From the NCBI GenBank assembly GCA_002727315.1, contig PBWR01000006.1, positions 320,094-384,093 on the forward strand: DNA of 64,000 nucleotides. The letters are read 5' to 3'. Shown piece by piece: positions 44,034-52,407 of this stretch. Numbering within the stretch: the stretch's first letter is position 1; the number at the start of each line of letters is the position of its first letter. The notes beneath the pieces were generated by a model. It made no database searches. It was not told where the DNA came from and worked only from the letters and a program-made list of their open reading frames with translations. A program made the translations under genes and the position numbers. This DNA comes from Alphaproteobacteria bacterium. Its GTDB lineage: Bacteria > Pseudomonadota > Alphaproteobacteria > UBA6615.

Positions 44034-46358
44034 CTATTCGTTGAGTGCCCGCCACACGCGCGCCGGCGTCATCGGCAGATCGATCGGCCCCTTGCCCGCG
44101 CTCGCCAGCGCATCGGCAACCGCCGCCATCCCCGATGGCAGGGACCCGGCGACTCCGGACTCTCCGGCACCCTTTGCCCCCAACGGGTTGGTCGTGGCAG
44201 GTGCCGCGTGATGGCCAACAGCGATCGGCGGCAGATCGTCCGCGCGCGGCAGCATGTAGTCCATGAACGAGGCCGTCAGGAGTTGTCCGTCGTCGCCATA
44301 GACGACGTGCTCGCCCAACACCTGGCCGAGGCCCTGGGCCACGCCGCCGTGGATCTGTCCCTCAACCACCGTTTCGTCGAACACGTTGCCCACGTCGTCC
44401 ACCGCGGCATAGCCAACGACGTCGACTACGCCCGTGTCGGGGTCGATCTCGACCTCGCAGACATGGCAGCCATTGGGGAAGGTCATCTGTTCGGATTCGA
44501 AGTTCTCGCGGGCGTCCATCCCGCCGGACAATTCCTCGGGCAGGGCCAGGCTCGCGATCTGTTCGGAGAGTTCGAGAATTCCGATCTCCCGATCGGTGCC
44601 GCGCACCCGGAAACGCCCGTCGCCGAACTCGACATCCTCCACCGCCGCCTCGAAGACGTGGCCCGCAAGCGCCCGACCTTTTTCAATCGCCGTGTCGCAG
44701 ATCATGGTCATGGCGCTGCCGGCCATCATCATTGAGCGCGACGCTACCGACGGCGTCCCCGGCGGCACCTCCAAACTGTCCCCCTCGATCAGGCGGACCT
44801 TCGCGGGCGAAATGCCGAGCCGGTCGGCAGTCAACCGGGTATAGGTGGACAGATGGCTCTGGCCCATGGCCTGCACACCGAGACGTACGGTGGCATAGCC
44901 GTCGCCCTCGAAGCGAAGGTCGGCCGTTTCCTCGAGGATGCCGCCCGCGACCTCGAGGAAGCAGGCGAGCCCGATCCCGCGTAGCTTGCCATCGGCCTCG
45001 GACCCGTTGCGCCGGGCGGCAAACCCGTCCCAGTCGGCCAGCGCCAGGGCCTTGTCGAGACAGGCCTCGAACTCCCCGGAATCGTAGATCGGCCCGTTCG
45101 GCGTGGTGTAGGGCATGGCGTCGGGCGGAATCAGGTTGCGGCGCCGGATCTCCGCCCGGTCGATCCCCATCTCCGCCGCTGCCCGGTCGAGCAGCTGCTC
45201 GATGGAGATAATAGCCTCGGGCCGGCCGGCGCCCCGGTACGGCCCGAGCGGTGCGGCGTTGGTGAGCGTCATGGTGACGTCGATGGTGATGGCCGGGATC
45301 GTATAGACGCTCGCCAGGCAGTTTTTGGTGTTGTTGGTGGCGAACACGGCCGAGAAGGTCGTCAGGTACGCGCCCATGCCAACCCGGTTCCGGACCCTGA
45401 GGCCGAGGATCTTCCCGTCCCCATCGAACGCCATCTCGGCATCGATGAGCGTGTCTCGGCCGGCGGTGTCGGCGAGGAAACTCTCGACCCGTGAATTGCG
45501 CCACTTCACCGGCCGACCGACGTGACGGGCCCCATACAGGATCGCGGCATATTCGGGATAGGGGTGCGCCTTCATGCCGAAGCCGCCGCCCACATCGTGG
45601 GTCAGCACGCGCACCTGCTCTGGCGCGACGTCGAACACCTGGCCGGCAAACACCTTGCTGACCAGAGCCACCCCCTGGGTCGGCGCGGTCAGGGTGTAGC
45701 GGCCCACATCGGCATCCCATTCGCCGATGCCGCCGCGCGGCTCCATGGAGACCGGCGCAAGCCGCGTGTCGAGCAGCGAGACCGCAGCCACATGGGCGGC
45801 CCCGTCGAACGCGGCCGCGACCGCATCTTCGTCGCCATGCACCCATTCGAAGGCGACATTGCCTGGGACCGTGTCCCAGACCAGCGGTGCATCATCGGCG
45901 AGCGCCCCGGCTACATCGGGCACGGCGGGTTGTTCGTCGATATCGACGACGACGGCTTCGGCCGCATCCGCCGCCTGGGCCGCCGTCTCGGCCACCACGA
46001 GGGCCACGGCCTCGCCGGCAAAGCGGACCTTGTCATAGGCCAGCACCGGCTTCGGTGCCGAAGCCATCTCCATGCCGTCCTTGCCGGGGAAACTGATCAC
46101 CGGCGGAATATCGCCGAGGCCCGCCTGTTTCAGCTCGGCCCCCGTGATGACGGCCAGGACACCCGGCATGGCCTGTGCGGCGGCCCCGTCGACCCCGGCG
46201 ATCACGCCATGGGCCAGCGGCGATCGCACGAAGACCCCGTGGGCCTGCCCCGCCTTGTCTATATCGTCGGTGAAACGGCCCGCCCCAGTGAGCAGGTCGT
46301 GATCCTCCGTGCGCAGCGCTTCGCCGTCGCTGCCGTAGCGCGCGGTGATCTGGTCCAC
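44034..46358 (-). CDS. Molybdenum hydroxylase large subunit (xanthine dehydrogenase/CoxL family)
   Basis: A 774-aa molybdopterin subunit. The start is GTG 46358 with a GAGGAGAAA site. DVGGGFGMKA, PYRGAGRPEA (near residue 375, form II type) and the catalytic Glu in GAKGAGESGVAGSL are present, so the active site is intact. It is a paralogue of 3661-5988, with differing details such as FGMKA against FGTKG. Again no FAD or 2Fe-2S subunit lies beside it. It heads an operon with DLH and a DHPON-hydrolase-like gene, which points to hydroxylation of a heteroaromatic ring or ketone. This role is inferred from context. Confidence 0.9.
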   Translation of the reverse strand: MDQITARYGSDGEALRTEDHDLLTGAGRFTDDIDKAGQAHGVFVRSPLAHGVIAGVDGAAAQAMPGVLAVITGAELKQAGLGDIPPVISFPGKDGMEMASAPKPVLAYDKVRFAGEAVALVVAETAAQAADAAEAVVVDIDEQPAVPDVAGALADDAPLVWDTVPGNVAFEWVHGDEDAVAAAFDGAAHVAAVSLLDTRLAPVSMEPRGGIGEWDADVGRYTLTAPTQGVALVSKVFAGQVFDVAPEQVRVLTHDVGGGFGMKAHPYPEYAAILYGARHVGRPVKWRNSRVESFLADTAGRDTLIDAEMAFDGDGKILGLRVRNRVGMGAYLTTFSAVFATNNTKNCLASVYTIPAITIDVTMTLTNAAPLGPYRGAGRPEAIISIEQLLDRAAAEMGIDRAEIRRRNLIPPDAMPYTTPNGPIYDSGEFEACLDKALALADWDGFAARRNGSEADGKLRGIGLACFLEVAGGILEETADLRFEGDGYATVRLGVQAMGQSHLSTYTRLTADRLGISPAKVRLIEGDSLEVPPGTPSVASRSMMMAGSAMTMICDTAIEKGRALAGHVFEAAVEDVEFGDGRFRVRGTDREIGILELSEQIASLALPEELSGGMDARENFESEQMTFPNGCHVCEVEIDPDTGVVDVVGYAAVDDVGNVFDETVVEGQIHGGVAQGLGQVLGEHVVYGDDGQLLTASFMDYMLPRADDLPPIAVGHHAAPATTNPLGAKGAGESGVAGSLPSGMAAVADALASAGKGPIDLPMTPARVWRALNE

Positions 46359-46465
46359 GGGCTTTCTCCTCGACCTCGCATTCCGGCCACGTACATTGCG
46401 CAGCCGGGTTCTTGTGCAATCAGTCTAGGAGAAGTGGCGGCCGGCGGGAAGCCGCCCGATCCGGC

Positions 46466-47350
46466 CTAGAACTCGTAGAAGGCTTCCGAGTTGGTCACCA
46501 TGATGCGCGTGCGCATGTCTTCGTCGGGCACCCACTGGCCGAAGGCCTCGACCGGGTCGGCATCATTCGGGTTGACCTCATACTTGTTCGGGTGCGGCCA
46601 GTCGGTGCCCCAGATCACCCGGTCCGGGTTCGCCTCGATCAGCGCGCGCGCCATCGGCTGGCAGTCGTCATAAGGCGGCAGGTCGGTCTCGCTGACCCGG
46701 TTGCAGCCGGAAATCTTGACCCAGGTGTTGCCGTCGCGCACCAGCTTGAGCAGCGCCTGGAAGCCCTCGGCCTCGATGCCGGCGGTGGCCGGCTGATAGG
46801 CGAAATGGCCGATCGACATGCGCGTCGTCATCCCCTCGAACACCGACATCAGCGAGACGATGTCCTTGCCCGGGAACAGCCATTCGATATGCCAGTCGAA
46901 CGGCTTGATGCGTGCCTCCAGCTCGGCGATCTGGTCGAGCTCCAGCGGCATGCCGCCCTTGTTGTCGATATTCAGGCGCACGCCGCGGATGCCCTGGTCG
47001 TGCAGCTCCTGCAACTGGGCGTCGGTGAAGTCCATCGTCATGGCGCAGACGCCGCGGGCCCGGCCCGGCGTTTCGGCGTTGAGCGCGTTCATGCCGTCGA
47101 GGATGGCCGAATTGTCGGTGCCGTAGACCGACGGCTGGGTGAACACCACCCGGTCGATCCCGAGCTGCGCATGCAGGTGCTTGAGATCGTCCAGAGTCGA
47201 TTCCGGCGGGTTGTAGCCGCGCCCCGGCGACAGCGGGTAGCGGTCTTCGAATACATGCACATGGGTGTCGATCGAGCCCGCGGGCAGGGTGATGTTGGGC
47301 TTGCGCGGGTTCCGGTCGGGCGCAATGCAGTCTCTGATGTCGGTGTTCAC
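46466..47350 (-). CDS. Amidohydrolase family protein, 2-pyrone-4,6-dicarboxylate lactonase-like
   Basis: A 294-aa TIM-barrel hydrolase. The family blocks are IDTHVHVFEDRYPLS (HxH metal site), VVFTQPSVYGTDNSAILDGM, and VIWGTDWPHPNKYEV with the catalytic Asp, as in LigI-type pyrone lactonases. The start codon is GTG at 47350. It is 107 bases upstream of the molybdenum hydroxylase gene on the same strand, so it may belong to that operon and open a lactone ring. The exact substrate is unknown. Confidence 0.87.
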   Translation of the reverse strand: MNTDIRDCIAPDRNPRKPNITLPAGSIDTHVHVFEDRYPLSPGRGYNPPESTLDDLKHLHAQLGIDRVVFTQPSVYGTDNSAILDGMNALNAETPGRARGVCAMTMDFTDAQLQELHDQGIRGVRLNIDNKGGMPLELDQIAELEARIKPFDWHIEWLFPGKDIVSLMSVFEGMTTRMSIGHFAYQPATAGIEAEGFQALLKLVRDGNTWVKISGCNRVSETDLPPYDDCQPMARALIEANPDRVIWGTDWPHPNKYEVNPNDADPVEAFGQWVPDEDMRTRIMVTNSEAFYEF

Positions 47351-47364
47351 GGGCGTGGCCTATT

Positions 47365-48201
47365 CTACGTTCTTTGGACTTTGTTTCGTTGTGTCGTGGC
47401 CCCGCGCAAACGCGCCGGAAACCCCACAGGACAGTTACCCAAATACCACAGGGTCCCGGCGGACCGGAAGACCCCCGAGGCGGCGATTTCCAGCACCAGC
47501 TTGTTGACCAACGCGTGCGGGAAATCCGCCGGCGATCGGGTGACCACGGTGAACGCACCGGGGCCGCCGATGACCACCTCGCGGAAGTATCCGTCGAGGT
47601 CGTGTTTCACGCCTTCCACCTCAGTCTGCTCGAGTTGCGGGTTGATCACCAACCCGTTGATGATGATGCCGCGGGCGAGCGCCCGGTCCCGTGCCGCCGA
47701 GACCTCTTCCTCCATGCCGCGGGAATCCCGGCCGTCAGCCGAGACATCGATAACCTGCCGCGTGCCCTCGATGCCGTTGCCGTCGAACAGCAAGGAGGTG
47801 AAGTCGAGCACCCCGGTGATCGAGGTCAGGCCGCCGCGCGGCAGCGGGCTCGCCTCCACTGCGGCGGCAAAGACCAGCGCGTCGGCCCGGCTGGCGATCA
47901 CGGTCCAGCCGACGGTGACCCGCTGGGTTTCCGACCATTCCACATAGGTCAGCGCCACCCGGCCCAGCGGCCCCGCCAGCATGGCGTCGATCACCCGCGG
48001 GTCGGTGAGGGCCTGGACGTATCCCGCGCGCTGCAGGTTGACCTCGCCGCCATCGATCGATGCCGAAACATCGACCGCCAGCACAAGCTCCACATCGACG
48101 TGAATATCCTGCGCCGCGGCAGGTGTACCTATCAGACCGAACAAGAAAACAGCGGCACCCAGCGATGCTTCGAGACGCCACCTTCGGCGGCTTCTCAGCA
48201 C
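47365..48201 (-). CDS. DUF1194-type VWA domain protein, secreted
   Basis: A 278-aa periplasmic protein with a von Willebrand A-like fold. A degenerate MIDAS motif (DVSASIDGGE, near residue 45) and SADGRDSRG support this, and DUF1194 members share the pattern. The start is placed at GTG 48201. No ATG lies near the signal peptide (RSRRRWR, then EASLGAAVFLFGLIG ending AAAQ). That GTG and the basic n-region fall inside a REP-like palindrome (48164-48205). An ATG further up at 48375 would overlap the neighbouring gene. Function unknown. Confidence 0.78.
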   Translation of the reverse strand: MLRSRRRWRLEASLGAAVFLFGLIGTPAAAQDIHVDVELVLAVDVSASIDGGEVNLQRAGYVQALTDPRVIDAMLAGPLGRVALTYVEWSETQRVTVGWTVIASRADALVFAAAVEASPLPRGGLTSITGVLDFTSLLFDGNGIEGTRQVIDVSADGRDSRGMEEEVSAARDRALARGIIINGLVINPQLEQTEVEGVKHDLDGYFREVVIGGPGAFTVVTRSPADFPHALVNKLVLEIAASGVFRSAGTLWYLGNCPVGFPARLRGATTQRNKVQRT

Positions 48202-48263
48202 GAGGTCTTGTTTGGAATCCTCACCCTGAGGAGACTGCGAAGCGGTCGTCTCGAAGGGTCGAG
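48164..48263. repeat. Inverted pair of alphaproteobacterial REP-like palindromes
   Basis: Two related elements of about 42-45 bases face each other: 48164-48205 and 48219-48263, 13 bases apart. Each carries the CCTCxxxCTGAG start and the GTCTCGAAG end typical of a dispersed palindrome widespread in Alphaproteobacteria. The first copy overlaps the 5' end of the VWA gene. Confidence 0.75.
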
Positions 48264-48286
48264 CGGTGAGAAACGCTCTGGCGCAT

Positions 48287-49171
48287 CTACGCAAGGCCGG
48301 CACGGTAGAACTCCAGCAGCTTGGCGATGACGCCGGCATAGACTTCGGGATTGCGCGGTTCATAGACCTCGGCATGGTTGATGTCCGGGATCACATGGAG
48401 TTCCTTCGGTTCACCGGCATTGGCGAACAGGGCCTCGGCCTCCTCGAAGCGGACCATCGTGTCCTTCTCGCCATGGATCAGGAGCAGCGGGCGCGGCGCA
48501 ATCTGCCCCACCCAGTCCTCGGCACTGAAGCCGCAGGCGAGATCGATATTCTCGATCGGGTAGCCGTCCGGATAGGCATCCTCGGTCCGGTACATGGTCT
48601 TGAACGCCTCGCGCTCGGCCGGGCCTGGCGGCGAGACCTGCTGATAGGGCAGCCGGAGAGATTCCCCCGTCATCGCGCGGGCGACCCGGTCCGGGGCAAG
48701 TTCTGTCTGTAGTTCATCCCATTCCTCGGGCGTGCGTTTCGAACGCTGCCAGCGTTCGCCATTGCCCGGTGCACCGACTGTCGCGAGCATGGCGACGCCC
48801 GGATCGATCGCCGCCGCCCGGATCGACGCGCCGCCGCCATGGCTTAACCCCATGATCCCCACACGGGCGGCATCGACCTCGGGTCGCTCGGCCAACCAGA
48901 TGCGGGCGGCGAGGATGTCGCGGACCTGTTCCGCCGGGTCAATCCGGTTGGGAATGCCGTCGCTGTCGCCGAACCCGCGGTGATAGAAATCGAGTGTGTT
49001 GAAGCCCGCCGCCGTCAGGTCGCGGACGAAGGGCGGCATGTAGGTTTCCTTGCGCCCGGTATAGCCGTGCACGCAGATGATCCCCGGGCCCACACCGCCT
49101 GCTTCCGACGACGTGAAGGTGCCGGCAAGGCGCACCCCGTCGGCATAGAATGTCGCGGGTTCGCTGCTCAT
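48287..49171 (-). CDS. Alpha/beta hydrolase (dipeptidyl-aminopeptidase/acylaminoacyl-peptidase-like)
   Basis: A 294-aa hydrolase. The oxyanion-hole HGYTGRKET, the nucleophile Ser in GLSHGGGASIRAA, the Asp in HGEKDTMVRFEEAEAL and the His in NHAEVYEPRNP form a full triad. DFYHRGFGDSDGIPN marks the strand before it. ATG 49171 is chosen because GAGGAGAAG precedes it; the frame is open much further upstream but would overlap the divergent cupin gene. Substrate unknown. Confidence 0.86.
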   Translation of the reverse strand: MSSEPATFYADGVRLAGTFTSSEAGGVGPGIICVHGYTGRKETYMPPFVRDLTAAGFNTLDFYHRGFGDSDGIPNRIDPAEQVRDILAARIWLAERPEVDAARVGIMGLSHGGGASIRAAAIDPGVAMLATVGAPGNGERWQRSKRTPEEWDELQTELAPDRVARAMTGESLRLPYQQVSPPGPAEREAFKTMYRTEDAYPDGYPIENIDLACGFSAEDWVGQIAPRPLLLIHGEKDTMVRFEEAEALFANAGEPKELHVIPDINHAEVYEPRNPEVYAGVIAKLLEFYRAGLA

Positions 49172-49274
49172 CTCACTTCTCCTCGGGGACCATGTGCTTG
49201 ATCGGCGGGTCGGGTCATGTCTGAATCGATTCCGTCGCGCGGACGCGCGCGCCCATTCTACAGGACCCAGGACC

Positions 49275-49838
49275 ATGCGCACCACGACCCCCAGCCCCGA
49301 GGAGATGGAGCAGTACATCGCCCGCTTCGACGACCTGCCCGCCAACAAGGACCGCACGGCGGGTAAGATTCCGCCGGAGGCACGCGAGATGATGACCGCG
49401 CGCGCCACGCGCACCGTCATCGCGACCGTGACGGAAGACACACCGTGGGGCAACGGCGTCATCCCGGGCCCGGAGAACTTCGCAGTCGTGATCGCAGAAT
49501 GCGAGGCGGGGAACGGGCCGGGCCTACACTCCCATGCCCATACGACCGAGACCTTCACCTGCCTGCAGAGCCGGTTCCGCATCGAGTGGGGGGACGAGGG
49601 CGAGCATTCGATGGAGCTCGGCCTCTACGACACCATCTCCGTGCCGCCGGGCGTGATGCGGCGGTTCGAGAATATCGGCGACGAGCGCGGCCTGCTGCAT
49701 GTCACCCTGCAGGGACCGCTGCGCGATGTGGAGTTCGCACCGAGCCTGGAAGACGAACTGCGCGAGAAGTTCGGCGAAGAGGTTGTCGGCGAGCTTGAAA
49801 AGCTCGGCTACTCGTTCCGCGCCGGCCTCGACGACTAG
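49275..49838 (+). CDS. Cupin domain protein
   Basis: A 187-aa protein with one cupin barrel at about 60-155. The first motif is GLHSHAHTTETFTCL, supplying His and Glu metal ligands; the second is near DTISVPPGVMRRFEN, which lacks the usual His. A C-terminal amphipathic helix follows (LEDELREKFGEEVVGEL). The role (binding or enzyme) is unknown. ATG 49275 is preferred over 49194, since the earlier residues lie over the neighbouring divergent gene start. REP palindromes follow it. Confidence 0.8.
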   Translation: MRTTTPSPEEMEQYIARFDDLPANKDRTAGKIPPEAREMMTARATRTVIATVTEDTPWGNGVIPGPENFAVVIAECEAGNGPGLHSHAHTTETFTCLQSRFRIEWGDEGEHSMELGLYDTISVPPGVMRRFENIGDERGLLHVTLQGPLRDVEFAPSLEDELREKFGEEVVGELEKLGYSFRAGLDD

Positions 49839-49855
49839 AAAACGCAGGATCGTCA

Positions 49856-49878
49856 TACGCGGGCTCGACCCGCGTATC
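49856..49878. repeat. REP palindrome ATACGCGGG-N5-CCCGCGTAT
   Basis: A perfect 9-bp stem with a 5-base CTCGA loop, preceded by CGTC, a type of repeat seen in many Alphaproteobacteria between genes. It lies 18 bases after the cupin stop and could terminate transcription from either side. Confidence 0.8.
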
Positions 49879-49882
49879 TCTT

Positions 49883-49900
49883 CTCGGTCCGAGCCGAGAT
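49883..49900. repeat. Small palindrome TCTCGG-N6-CCGAGA
   Basis: A 6-bp stem that sits between the two larger REP hairpins and probably belongs to the same composite element. Confidence 0.55.
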
Positions 49901-49909
49901 GTCCGAAGA

Positions 49910-49932
49910 TGCCCGGATCAAGTCCGGGCATG
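49910..49932. repeat. REP palindrome ATGCCCGGA-N5-TCCGGGCAT
   Basis: A perfect 9-bp stem with a TCAAG loop followed by GACG, the classical form of the dispersed alphaproteobacterial palindrome. It lies 22 bases from the end of the truncated GntR gene. Confidence 0.8.
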
Positions 49933-49954
49933 ACGGCTTTGGATACAGGTTCTC

Positions 49955-50170
49955 CTATTCCGCGGCGGAGACCGTAGCCTCCTCGTAGCTGGCATCGAAA
50001 CGGGCGGCGAGATCCTTTCCGGTGCCCAGGACGTCTCCGGGCTTCAGGCGACCGGCGAACAACGCGTCGCGCACCCGCGCCACGATCTGCTCCGACAACG
50101 TGCCGGACGAATTGCCGCCGACCGGCAGGTCTTCGTCAGTGTCGGGATCGAGAGCGTCGATATTGGTCAC
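49955..50170 (-). pseudogene. Truncated GntR-family regulator
   Basis: The 71-aa frame starts with GTG 50170, has a 23-residue leader, then SEQIVARVRDALFAGRLKPGDVLGTGKDLAARFDAS, which is the beginning of a GntR winged helix. It ends after ASYEEATVSAAE, where the recognition helix should be. The wing and the whole effector-binding domain are missing, so it cannot be a normal regulator. REP palindromes lie directly downstream and may mark the deletion point. An accidental short functional DNA-binding peptide cannot be excluded. Confidence 0.7.
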
Positions 50171-50215
50171 GGTTGGGGCCGCCGAGAATGAGAATCATCC
50201 GCAGGCTAGCCCCGC

Positions 50216-50249
50216 CTTATAAAATAGTTACGATATCATCTTATAAAAT
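50216..50249. promoter_or_regulatory. Direct repeats CTTATAAAAT x2
   Basis: Two identical 10-base units at 50216-50225 and 50240-50249, 24 bases apart, in an unusually AT-rich island. They are about 45-80 bases upstream of the truncated GntR gene. They may be the former autoregulatory operator or simply promoter elements. Confidence 0.4.
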
Positions 50250-50287
50250 CGACGTGATGAAACCGTGCCGGGCGCTGTTCGGCGGTC

Positions 50288-50905
50288 CTAGTAAAGCTTG
50301 TTGGCGTATTCGTCCTTGAGCCGCGCGTCGATCTCGTCGGCGTCAGCCCCATACCAATCCGCATTGATCTGCCCGAGTGTCGGGAAATCCTTCCGGTCGA
50401 TGTGCTTTTCGGGATTCCACAGGTCGGACCGCACAACCGCCTTGCCGCAGTGGAAGTAGACGTAGCGAATGTCGATCACCAGGGCCGCGAGGGGCATCTT
50501 GCCGTTGGCCACCATGGTCTCGAGCAGCGCCGGGTCCGTTGAAAGCCGCGCGCGCCCGTTCAGCCGCAGCACCTCGTTCAGCCCCGGCACCATGAACAGC
50601 ACCGCCACTTCCGGGTTATCGAGGATGTTGTGGAAGGTATCAGTGCGCCGGTTGCCGGGCCGGTCTGGGATCGCGATCGTGGTGTCGTCGATGATGTTCA
50701 CGAAGCCCGGTGCATCGCCGCGCGGGCTGCAGTCGGCCGGCCCGTCCCCCGCAGCCGATGTCGACAGGATGCATATGGGCGACAGGTTGATGAAATTCTT
50801 GCAGTGGTCGCTGAGCTCCGGCTTTTCCTTCTCGCCGATATAGCCCTGGGGCTCCCCGTAATGAGCCACGAGTTCATCGACCGACTTGATATCTCCGTCC
50901 GGCAT
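50288..50905 (-). CDS. Pyridoxamine 5'-phosphate oxidase-like FMN-binding protein
   Basis: A 205-aa split-barrel protein of the MSMEG_1061-type family. The FMN region is seen as FINLSPICILSTSAAGDGPADCSPRGDAPGFV, PDRPGNRRTDTFHNILDNPEVAVLFM and LRLNGRARLSTD. It probably binds FMN or F420 and reduces or binds a small molecule. The start is ATG 50905 (MPDGDI) because CAGGAGGAC precedes it; an ATG at 50962 is less likely. Divergent from the hydrolase gene at 50991. Confidence 0.83.
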   Translation of the reverse strand: MPDGDIKSVDELVAHYGEPQGYIGEKEKPELSDHCKNFINLSPICILSTSAAGDGPADCSPRGDAPGFVNIIDDTTIAIPDRPGNRRTDTFHNILDNPEVAVLFMVPGLNEVLRLNGRARLSTDPALLETMVANGKMPLAALVIDIRYVYFHCGKAVVRSDLWNPEKHIDRKDFPTLGQINADWYGADADEIDARLKDEYANKLY

Positions 50906-50990
50906 GGCGTCCTCCTGTGATGAGAACTGCAGCGTGTCCTGCTTGTGCCTTTCCGTCAACATTCGACGTAATCCGCGCTAGACTGATCCC

Positions 50991-51860
50991 ATGGCTGACA
51001 AAATATTCCTCGACTACACGCAGGAAGAACTCGACCTGCAGTACACGAACCTTGTCACCGACTATGACAAGCAGACCCAGCAGGATCTGGTTGCGCGCTC
51101 AGGCGAGGTGGCAGAGGCACGCGCCAGCGCGCGCGATCTCTCATACCGCGACGATCCGGACAACCGCTTCGATCTCTACCGCGCCGGTGCCGTGGCGAAC
51201 CCGGCAATCATTTTCACCCATGGCGGCCAGTGGCAGCGCGGCGGCCCCACGGCCTCGTCCGCCTGGGCCGGTGCCGCATTGGATCACGGCATCTCGTTCG
51301 TGGCCGGAACCTTCCCGATGATTCCGCGGGTGCGCCTGCCCGACATGGTGGACCACGCCACCGCACTGGTGCGTCACGTGCGCGCGAACGCGGCCGACTA
51401 CGGGATCGACCCGACCCGGCTGTGCATTGCCGGACACTCCTCGGGGGCGCATCTCGCATCCTCCGTCCTCGTGCGCCTGGCCAACGAGGATGATCTCGCC
51501 GGCATCGTTTGCGGCATGACCGTCAGCGGCAACTACGATCTGCGACCCCTGATGCTCAGCTACCGGCGCGAATACCTGCAGCTCAGCGAAGAGGAGACGA
51601 CCGCCCTGTCACCGCTGCTGCAGCTCGACCGGCCGCTGCCCCCGACCCTGGTGGCCCACGGCGGCGCGGAAAGCGACGAGTTCAAGCGCCAGGCCCGGAC
51701 CTTCCACAAAGCCCTCACACAGAACACCGAGACCGAGCTCCTGGTGGTGCCAGACGCCAATCATTTTGCCGTTTTCGGGGGGCTCGAGGCGCCCGCGGCA
51801 CCCGCTTGGTCGTTCCTGACGCGCCACCTGAAATCGTCCGGTGCGCGCGCCGCCGAGTAG
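50991..51860 (+). CDS. Alpha/beta hydrolase, kynurenine-formamidase/esterase-like
   Basis: A 289-aa hydrolase. The oxyanion loop HGGQWQRGG and the nucleophile Ser in AGHSSGAHLASSV match the HSL/KFase-like branch. The Asp lies near GGAESDEFKRQ and the His in PDANHFAVFGGL. It is followed 15 bases later by an FlK-like gene, so the pair is probably co-transcribed. The natural substrate is unknown. Confidence 0.85.
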   Translation: MADKIFLDYTQEELDLQYTNLVTDYDKQTQQDLVARSGEVAEARASARDLSYRDDPDNRFDLYRAGAVANPAIIFTHGGQWQRGGPTASSAWAGAALDHGISFVAGTFPMIPRVRLPDMVDHATALVRHVRANAADYGIDPTRLCIAGHSSGAHLASSVLVRLANEDDLAGIVCGMTVSGNYDLRPLMLSYRREYLQLSEEETTALSPLLQLDRPLPPTLVAHGGAESDEFKRQARTFHKALTQNTETELLVVPDANHFAVFGGLEAPAAPAWSFLTRHLKSSGARAAE

Positions 51861-51875
51861 AGGGGTTCGATTGCC

Positions 51876-52283
51876 ATGATGGACAGCCTGAAAACCGGCC
51901 TCGAGACCACCGCCCGCATCACCATCGACACGGACCGCACCATCGGCTTCATGGGCGAGGATCTGCGGGTCTATGCCACACCATCGATGGTTCTCGACAT
52001 CGAGCGGACGTGCAAGGACCTGCTGCAACAGCATATCGACGATAGCGAGAATTCAGTCGGCGCGCGGGTCGAGATCGATCATCTTGGCGCCACCCTGGCC
52101 GGCATGTGGGTCGATGTGTACGCCACCATCGTCGAGATCGATAGGCGACGGGTCACCTTTGAAGTGGAGGTGCATGACGAAGCCGGAGACCATGTCGGCA
52201 AGTGCCGGCACACGCGCTTCGTCGTCGACCTGGCGAAGCAAAAGGAACGCCTCGACGCCAAGCGCGCGCGCCTGGCGGACTGA
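51876..52283 (+). CDS. FlK-like hotdog thioesterase
   Basis: A 135-aa hotdog-fold protein. The FlK family pattern YATPSMVLDIERTCKDLL (catalytic Thr/Glu region), SVGARVEIDHLGATLAGM (His) and DEAGDHVGKCRHTRFVVD is clear. FlK itself hydrolyses fluoroacetyl-CoA; most relatives act on other or unknown acyl-CoAs. It converges on a CoA transferase gene with a long inverted repeat in between. Confidence 0.85.
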   Translation: MMDSLKTGLETTARITIDTDRTIGFMGEDLRVYATPSMVLDIERTCKDLLQQHIDDSENSVGARVEIDHLGATLAGMWVDVYATIVEIDRRRVTFEVEVHDEAGDHVGKCRHTRFVVDLAKQKERLDAKRARLAD

Positions 52284-52322
52284 ACCCCGTATAAATCGGG
52301 CTGGCCGACACTGGCCAAATCG

Positions 52323-52387
52323 CCTCATCCTGAGCCTGTCGAAGGAGAGGCGTCGCGACCTCATGCATCGACAAGCTCAGCATGAGG
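52323..52387. terminator. Large inverted repeat, probable bidirectional terminator
   Basis: CCTCATCCTGAGCCTGTCGA at 52323-52342 faces its near-complement at 52368-52387, about 18 of 20 bases pairing, with a 25-base loop. The arms belong to a dispersed repeat type (CCTGTCGAAGG). It lies between the convergent FlK-like and CoA-transferase genes, the expected place for shared termination. Confidence 0.65.
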
Positions 52388-52407
52388 TTAGGTGGGATTT
52401 ACCGAAT

